Source of the DNA: Candidatus Desantisiibacteriota bacterium | Lineage (GTDB): Bacteria; JACRDZ01 | DNA length: 37,767 nucleotides | Direction of reading: 5' to 3' | NCBI GenBank assembly: GCA_016209155.1 | Contig: JACQWU010000323.1 | Coordinates: forward strand, 1-37,767 | Part shown: positions 31,700 to 37,767 of the stretch, piece after piece | Layout: the number at the start of each line of letters is the position of its first letter | Numbering within the stretch: the stretch's first letter is position 1 | The notes under the pieces: generated by a model | What the model saw: only the letters and a program-made list of their open reading frames with translations | The model's database searches: none | What the model was told of the DNA's origin: nothing | Program-made: the position numbers and the translations under genes

Positions 31700-34510
31700 T
31701 CATAAAACTTTTTTTAGATACTGCCCTGTATAAGAATTCGGATTAACAGCTATTTCTTCGGGTGTTCCGCATCCAACCATATATCCGCCAAGATCGCCGC
31801 CTTCAGGGCCAAGATCGATAATATAATCAGCAGTTTTAATTACATCAAGATTGTGTTCAATTACTATAATAGTATTACCTGCATCCGTCAATTGATTTAG
31901 CACATCCATCAATTTAGATATATCAGCAAAATGCAAACCAGTTGTTGGTTCATCCAATAGATACAGGGTGCGGCCCGTACTTCTTTTTCCCAATTCATTG
32001 GAAAGCTTGACTCTTTGAGCTTCACCGCCAGAAAGAGTAGTTGCAGGCTGTCCCAGTTTTATGTATCCCAGACCAACATCATTAATTGTTGAAAGTTTAT
32101 TTTTTATTCTTGGAATATTTTGAAAAAAATTCAGCGCTTCTTCAACAGTCATATCCAGAACTTCGGAAATGCTTTTTCCTTTATATTTTATTTCCAGAGT
32201 ATCGCGGTTATATCTTGTTCCCTTGCATACTTCACAGGGAACATATACATCTGGTAAAAAATGCATTTCAATTTTTATAATTCCATCGCCTTCGCATGCT
32301 TCACATCGTCCGCCTTTTACATTAAACGAGAATCTGCCTTCCTTATATCCCCGCATTTTTGATTCAGGAACTAAAGCGAATAACTTGCGTATTTCAGTGA
32401 AAACTTCAGTATAAGTAGCCGGATTAGACCGGGGAGTGCGTCCAATTGGAGACTGGTCAACATCAATAACCTTATCAAAATGCTCTTTACCCAAAATTTT
32501 TTCGTGTTCCCCAATTTGAACTCTTGACCAATAAAAATGATACATAAGCGAATTATATAAAATATCATTAATCAAAGTGCTTTTTCCTGATCCAGACACG
32601 CCAGTTATACATGTAAATAGTCCAATAGGAATTTTTATATCGATATTTTTTAGATTATTTTGCTTTGCACCAATTACTTCTAAAAATTTCCCTTTTGGTT
32701 TTCGGCGTTGAGCTGGAGTTTTGATGGACAATTTATGCATAAGATATTGCCCTGTTAAGGATTCAGAACATTTAAGCAAATCATCCGGATGTCCGCAAAA
32801 AACTAATTTACCGCCCCGCTCGCCAGCTCCAGGACCCAGATCAATAATATAATCAGCAGAAAGCATAGTTTCCTCATCATGTTCCACAACAATAACACTA
32901 TTTCCTAAATCTCTTAATTCCTTAAGAGTATTAAGCAGTTTGGTATTATCACGCTGATGCAAACCGATGCTTGGTTCATCAAGAATATATAAAACACCAA
33001 CAAGACGCGACCCAATTTGAGTTGCCAGACGAATACGCTGGGATTCTCCGCCTGAAAGTGTACCTGCATTGCGGTCAAGCGTTAAATAGCTTAACCCGAC
33101 ATTATTTAAAAATCCAAGTCTATTTTTTATTTCTTTAAGAATTTGATTTGCAATAAAAAGTTCTTTTTCAGTTAATTTAATTCCGATAAAAAACTGCATA
33201 AGTTCTTTAATAGATAAACGCGTAACATCAATAATATTTTTCCCTGCAATAGTAATAGCTAATGATTCAGGACGCAGGCGATTGCCGGAGCAGCTCGGGC
33301 ATGGCATAACACCCATATAATTTTCAAACTCTTCTCTTATAGCCTGTGACTGCGTTTCTTTATATCTGCGTTCCATATTGCCGATAACGCCTTCAAATTT
33401 AGTATAATGTTCATGACTGATATATTCTTTTTCAAATACAAATTTTATTTTTTCAGTGCCAGCGCCATAAAATAAAATATTTTGAATTTTTTGCGGAAGA
33501 TTTTTCCATTGTGTATCCAGACTGAAATTATAATGATGAGCAACTGCTTTTAACATCTGCTGGAAATAAAATGCAGTGCCTCTGCTCCATGGTTTTATTG
33601 CTCCCTGTTTTAATGACAAATTTTTATCAGGCACAATGCGATCAGGATCAAAATATATTTTATCTCCTAGCCCGCTGCATTCAGGACATGCGCCATAAGG
33701 ACTATTAAATGAAAACATACGCGGAGTTATTTCTCCAACACTTATTCCGCAGTTAATGCAGGCATATTTTTCACTGAAAAGAGTTTCTTTATCATCTTTT
33801 AAAAGAGTTAGTATCCCATCCCCAATAGCTAAAGCTTTTTCTACAGATTCAGCAATACGGTTTAAATTTTCAGCCTTTACTATTAACCTGTCTATAATAA
33901 CTTCAATATCATGTTTTTTATTTTTATTCAGTTTAATTTCATCTTCTTCAATATCATATATTTTTTTATCTATCCTGACTCTTAAATATCCTTCTTTTCG
34001 TATACCGTCAAGTATTTTGCGATATTCGCCTTTGCGGCCTCGTATAGCCGGAGCTAAAATCTGTATTTTAGAATTTTCACCCATTTCCATTATTCTATCA
34101 GTTATTTCCTGCGCGCTTTGCTGTGTAATTTCCCGCCCGCATTTATAGCAATGCGGTTTGCCAATTCTAGCAAAAAAGAGACGCAGATAATCATAAATCT
34201 CTGTAACAGTCCCAACCGTAGAACGCGGATTTTTGCTGGTGCTTTTTTGCTCAATAGAAATAGCAGGGGAAAGCCCGCTGATAAAATCAACTTCAGGTTT
34301 ATCCATCTGTCCTAAAAATTGACGCGCATAAGTGGATAGAGATTCAACATATCTGCGCTGTCCTTCTGCGTATATCGTATCAAATGCAAGCGATGATTTT
34401 CCTGATCCGCTTAAACCTGTTATAACCACAAGTTTATTTCGAGGAATAACGAGATCTATATGTTTAAGATTATGCTGACTTGCACCTTTTATAATAATAT
34501 TTTCTTCCAA
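31700..34510 (-). CDS. uvrA: excinuclease ABC subunit A
   Basis: [28 protein letters not shown], zinc-finger CxxC pairs, two LSGGE signature motifs. Confidence 0.99.
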   Translation of the reverse strand: MEENIIIKGASQHNLKHIDLVIPRNKLVVITGLSGSGKSSLAFDTIYAEGQRRYVESLSTYARQFLGQMDKPEVDFISGLSPAISIEQKSTSKNPRSTVGTVTEIYDYLRLFFARIGKPHCYKCGREITQQSAQEITDRIMEMGENSKIQILAPAIRGRKGEYRKILDGIRKEGYLRVRIDKKIYDIEEDEIKLNKNKKHDIEVIIDRLIVKAENLNRIAESVEKALAIGDGILTLLKDDKETLFSEKYACINCGISVGEITPRMFSFNSPYGACPECSGLGDKIYFDPDRIVPDKNLSLKQGAIKPWSRGTAFYFQQMLKAVAHHYNFSLDTQWKNLPQKIQNILFYGAGTEKIKFVFEKEYISHEHYTKFEGVIGNMERRYKETQSQAIREEFENYMGVMPCPSCSGNRLRPESLAITIAGKNIIDVTRLSIKELMQFFIGIKLTEKELFIANQILKEIKNRLGFLNNVGLSYLTLDRNAGTLSGGESQRIRLATQIGSRLVGVLYILDEPSIGLHQRDNTKLLNTLKELRDLGNSVIVVEHDEETMLSADYIIDLGPGAGERGGKLVFCGHPDDLLKCSESLTGQYLMHKLSIKTPAQRRKPKGKFLEVIGAKQNNLKNIDIKIPIGLFTCITGVSGSGKSTLINDILYNSLMYHFYWSRVQIGEHEKILGKEHFDKVIDVDQSPIGRTPRSNPATYTEVFTEIRKLFALVPESKMRGYKEGRFSFNVKGGRCEACEGDGIIKIEMHFLPDVYVPCEVCKGTRYNRDTLEIKYKGKSISEVLDMTVEEALNFFQNIPRIKNKLSTINDVGLGYIKLGQPATTLSGGEAQRVKLSNELGKRSTGRTLYLLDEPTTGLHFADISKLMDVLNQLTDAGNTIIVIEHNLDVIKTADYIIDLGPEGGDLGGYMVGCGTPEEIAVNPNSYTGQYLKKVL

Positions 34511-34662
34511 AGTAATCTGCTCCTTTTTTTGATTTTCTTATATTACATAAATACTAATATTTTAAAAATTTTACTGGAAGCCTTAAATATATTATTTATA
34601 AAATAGAAAGTCAAATATATTATTACTTAAATTCAAATAATAACTGAAGTATTACCCCATTT

Positions 34663-34847
34663 TATACCCAAGCTAATCAGGTTTGCGAATTTATAACGTC
34701 ATCTGTACTTCATCTTGAAACGATATTCATTCGCAAAATCCTAGAGCGTAGTTAAAACTACGCCTGCGGTTTTGCTCAATCAGATCGTTCCAATCTGAAG
34801 CACATCTGATTGCTATAATTTTCGCAAACCTGATTAGCTTGGGTATA
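34663..34847. repeat. 185-bp palindromic (MITE-like) element
   Basis: tatacccaagctaatcaggtttgcgaa ... ttcgcaaacctgattagcttgggtata, 27-bp perfect TIRs. Confidence 0.8.
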
Positions 34848-34857
34848 ACAAAAATTC

Positions 34858-34887
34858 TTGACAATTTAATAATTCCATTCCTATAAT
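34858..34887 (+). promoter_or_regulatory. sigma70-like promoter TTGACA-N18-TATAAT
   Basis: Exact consensus hexamers: TTGACA 34858-34863, TATAAT 34882-34887. Confidence 0.6.
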
Positions 34888-34895
34888 ACAACTTC

Positions 34896-35042
34896 ATGGA
34901 TGACATGGATGCCGAGGCTGAAGAATTAGGCGGAAAGCGTTCGTTTTTTGCCGGTAAATTTGCAGAATTTAGCTGGCCAAATTTAATGGCTATTGGTAAA
35001 AGCGGATTTGATGTATTGAATCTATATTCCGAATCAATTTAA
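34896..35042 (+). CDS. short ORF, 48 aa, unknown
   Basis: MDDMDAEAEELGGKRSFFAGKFAEFSWPNLMAIGKSGFDVLNLYSESI*, between a consensus-like promoter and a terminator-like hairpin. Confidence 0.4.
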   Translation: MDDMDAEAEELGGKRSFFAGKFAEFSWPNLMAIGKSGFDVLNLYSESI

Positions 35043-35057
35043 AAAATGAATTTAAAT

Positions 35058-35091
35058 AAAAATATTCCTCCGCTGTTCAGGGATATTTTTT
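35058..35091 (+). terminator. Rho-independent-like terminator
   Basis: aaaaatattcc-N11-gggatatttttt: 11-bp stem with one G-U and a T run. Confidence 0.55.
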
Positions 35092-35126
35092 AAAACGCAT
35101 ATTTACCTACCTTAGGAGGAATAATT

Positions 35127-36638
35127 ATGAAAATATCAGCAAAAACGTATGCGCTAATATTTGTGTTATTAAGTTTATCTATGGCCTGCATTAATAGAAA
35201 AAAAGATGGAGATAATAATCCTGCTACACAAACAGGGAAGGAAATCCTTGTTAATGCAAATGATTCCACCTCAAGTAATTTTGTAACTATTGAAGAAGCA
35301 TTGAACACAGCAAAAAATGGGGATACAATTAAAATTGCAGCAGGTACATACACACCAACTGGAGGGACACTCGAACTTAAGCCGGGAGTTAAAATTGAAG
35401 GAGCTAATACTGTCACAACAATTATACAGGGTGATATTCTTGATCATAATTCGAGCACGGAACCAGTTTCTCTTTCAAATATTACTTTTAAAAATTTTAA
35501 CTTTCAAAGAGTAGGACCTTCAACTACACCTGAAGAGAAGAATATAATAAAGAATTGCAAATTTGCATCATTGAATATCAGTTATGGGGCAATTTTATCA
35601 GAAACAGACCCAAGTTACTCTTTTCTAATTGAGGGGAATACTGTCAGTGAGGAAATTAGATTTTCGCACGGTGCAGGTAAAGCAACAAATGTGATTAATA
35701 ACAATACAGTTACAGGCAATATCAGCTTGATAATGGGATCTGGGGCTACTAATATTATATCTAATAATACAGTGACAGGTATCATTGAGGATTTAAGTGG
35801 AACAACTACAACAACTATTTCCGGGAATACTATAAATGGAAGGATAGTTGATTCAAGCGGCGGCCACGATGACGGGACCGAAGATGAAATTATTGATAAC
35901 AATATTGTAATATTTGATGAAGACATTTTAGGACCAGAACTTGCAGCTATGGAAATTAAAGGGAGAAGCGCAACAGTCAGTAATAATACTGTTATCGTAA
36001 CAGGCAAGGCAAGCGGAATTATCATAAAATCAGGAACGCCGACAAATATTAAAGGAAATGTAATCACACTTCCGTATATCTTTGACTCGAGCGATCCTTA
36101 TAGTGACCCTGATAATCTTACATGCGCAATTTATACGCTTGCAGGAGCAGGTGAAGTATCAAATAACAAAATAACCGGAGGCTACTATGGAATCTATGAT
36201 AAAAGTGGTGGGGGAAAAATGGATAACAATGATATACAGAGTGCACATATAGGTATCTGGACAGCAGGGGGGAAGGAATTTAACAATAATACTATAAAGG
36301 ATTGTAAGAGTGATGGATTGATTATTGCTACAAAAGGTCCATTTTCATATAACACGATTATGAATAATCTTGGAGCAGGTATAAGAATTCTTAATATATT
36401 ATCTACCACCGTTCCCGATCTTGGTGGAGGAGCTTTAAATGGAGCCGGGAACAACACGATTAAAGGTAATGGGAATTATGATCTTATCATTGAATCTGCC
36501 AATTCTAATATTGATACAATTTTTGCAGAAAATAATTATTGGGATCATTCTTTGGAAGAGGAAATCAATAATTTAGATATATACGATGGACGGGATGAAG
36601 AGGGATTGAGCATAGTTAATTTTGTCCCATTTAAATAG
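35127..36638 (+). CDS. right-handed beta-helix repeat lipoprotein
   Basis: Signal with lipobox LSMAC; repeated NNTV/GNTI parallel beta-helix pattern; RBS aggagg upstream. Confidence 0.85.
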   Translation: MKISAKTYALIFVLLSLSMACINRKKDGDNNPATQTGKEILVNANDSTSSNFVTIEEALNTAKNGDTIKIAAGTYTPTGGTLELKPGVKIEGANTVTTIIQGDILDHNSSTEPVSLSNITFKNFNFQRVGPSTTPEEKNIIKNCKFASLNISYGAILSETDPSYSFLIEGNTVSEEIRFSHGAGKATNVINNNTVTGNISLIMGSGATNIISNNTVTGIIEDLSGTTTTTISGNTINGRIVDSSGGHDDGTEDEIIDNNIVIFDEDILGPELAAMEIKGRSATVSNNTVIVTGKASGIIIKSGTPTNIKGNVITLPYIFDSSDPYSDPDNLTCAIYTLAGAGEVSNNKITGGYYGIYDKSGGGKMDNNDIQSAHIGIWTAGGKEFNNNTIKDCKSDGLIIATKGPFSYNTIMNNLGAGIRILNILSTTVPDLGGGALNGAGNNTIKGNGNYDLIIESANSNIDTIFAENNYWDHSLEEEINNLDIYDGRDEEGLSIVNFVPFK

Positions 36639-36648
36639 CAAAAAAACA

Positions 36649-36705
36649 TTAACCACAGAGACACGCACAGAGAAGAAATGTTTTACCTCTGTGTCTCCTT
36701 TTTTA
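36649..36705 (+). terminator. CACAGAG-type hairpin after the beta-helix gene
   Basis: aaccacagagacacgcacagag...acctctgtgtctcctttttt, imperfect inverted repeat with T run. Confidence 0.4.
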
Positions 36706-36733
36706 GGATCTTATCTCCGGTAAATTCAGCAAT

Positions 36734-37585
36734 TTATATTGTTTTTTGCAGAAACTCTTTTATTTTTTCATATCTCTGTTCATTATCAACCTCTTTATCT
36801 GTAAATCCAGTTTCAAAAGTATCTCTTAATTTCTGATAAAATATACCTGTTGGGATTTTGCTGTCAGCGTTATAATCCCACTCTCTTATTTTTTCCAAGG
36901 CCTTTGAATAATCATCTTTCTGATGATCTTTTAATTCATAAATCCGTTCGCCATAATACTCATAGAGGTTAAAAAATGTCACGCATACCTGCAATACGTC
37001 AACCAAAGAAAATCCTTTATGAATGATTGCTTCCTTGAAATTTTTTTTCAAGAGGTTTAATCCGAATGAAGTTCCCCTGGCCAAAAACGTAGCTCCGCCA
37101 GCTAACATCAAATGAAGAGGATTCAAAGGCAATTCTTTTGTACCTTTGGGTGTAGAACGGCCGTGAAAATCAAACGGAGAAGTCGGAGTGTATTGTCCGG
37201 TTGTCAATCCATAAACACGGTTATTATGAACGATCATTGTTATATCAATATTTCTCTTTGCGGCGAAGATCAGATGTTCCATCCCCTCACCGTAGGCATC
37301 ACCATCCCCCGCGAAAACAATTACCTTCGTACTCGGTTTCGCAATTTTAATCCCTTCCGCCACAGGCAAGGTTCTGCCGTGAAGCGAATAAAAACTATTA
37401 AGGTTTAGGTAGTCAACAATTTTCGCATGACAACCTATCCCTGAAACCAAAACAATATTTTCCGATGGACAGCCCTCAGAGATCAACTCGTTAATAACAA
37501 CCTTAATCGCTGTTAATATCGCGAAGTTCCCGCAGCCTATGCACCATGTATTTTGAGTTTTTGTTACAATATTTTGCTGATTCAT
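36734..37585 (-). CDS. 2-oxoacid:ferredoxin oxidoreductase, beta subunit
   Basis: CIGCGNFAI, TPP motif FAGDGDAYGEGMEHLIFAAKRN, NNRVYGLTTGQYTPTSP. Confidence 0.93.
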   Translation of the reverse strand: MNQQNIVTKTQNTWCIGCGNFAILTAIKVVINELISEGCPSENIVLVSGIGCHAKIVDYLNLNSFYSLHGRTLPVAEGIKIAKPSTKVIVFAGDGDAYGEGMEHLIFAAKRNIDITMIVHNNRVYGLTTGQYTPTSPFDFHGRSTPKGTKELPLNPLHLMLAGGATFLARGTSFGLNLLKKNFKEAIIHKGFSLVDVLQVCVTFFNLYEYYGERIYELKDHQKDDYSKALEKIREWDYNADSKIPTGIFYQKLRDTFETGFTDKEVDNEQRYEKIKEFLQKTI

Positions 37586-37767
37586 TATTAAACTTCCTTA
37601 AATTATCTTCTTGACTTTATCCCTATTTTGCAGAAACCCCTTGTAAACATTAGAGTTTTATTTTTTCATGGGCACTACATTTTTTCTATAATATAAGGAG
37701 TTAACTTATAATCTACCTCCATAAGATGATATATTTTTCTAGCATCTTGAGATATTCTCGAAGGTAA

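Noticed and set aside
33756-34148. 130-aa plus-strand ORF and other ORFs opposite uvrA
   Set aside because: Antisense to a full-length, strongly conserved uvrA.
35615-36067. 150-aa hydrophobic minus-strand ORF
   Set aside because: Antisense to the beta-helix repeats; Val/Ile/Pro richness arises from the complement of Asn/Thr/Gly-rich codons.

Overview
The window holds a minus-strand trans-AT polyketide synthase (PKS) operon (about 24305 down to 386). In transcription order it encodes a PfaD/PksE-type trans enoyl reductase, a donor ACP, a Cys-to-Ser decarboxylating ketosynthase of the PksF type, an enoyl-CoA hydratase (ECH1/PksH-like), and one 6610-aa megasynthase. I read the megasynthase as KS1-[AT-like insertion lacking GHSxG]-DH-KR-cMT-ACP / KS2-DH-KR-ACP / KS3-DH-KR-cMT-ACP / KS4-linker-ACP4. 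ACP4 has the Trp at Ser+6 that flags ACPs for HMG-synthase beta-branching. No HMG-CoA synthase, ECH2, acyltransferase, PPTase, loading module or thioesterase is visible, so the pathway is incomplete within this window. Upstream is a repeat-rich accessory zone: an inverted pair of 160-bp MITE-like elements around an orphan LuxR/NarL response regulator with Glu at the phosphoacceptor position, a separate 333-bp element with perfect 19-bp TIRs, and a BrnT/CopG-like toxin-antitoxin pair. The rest is mostly ordinary: a large DUF4175-like coiled-coil protein, PmbA/TldE and UvrA in one apparent operon, a beta-helix lipoprotein, and a 2-oxoacid:ferredoxin oxidoreductase beta subunit. The most interesting signals are the beta-branching logic with missing partners, the gene-conversion tracts between KS domains, the direct repeats bracketing the 20-kb PKS gene, and a compact promoter-ORF-terminator unit at 34858-35091. 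All assignments are by eye; no database search was run.
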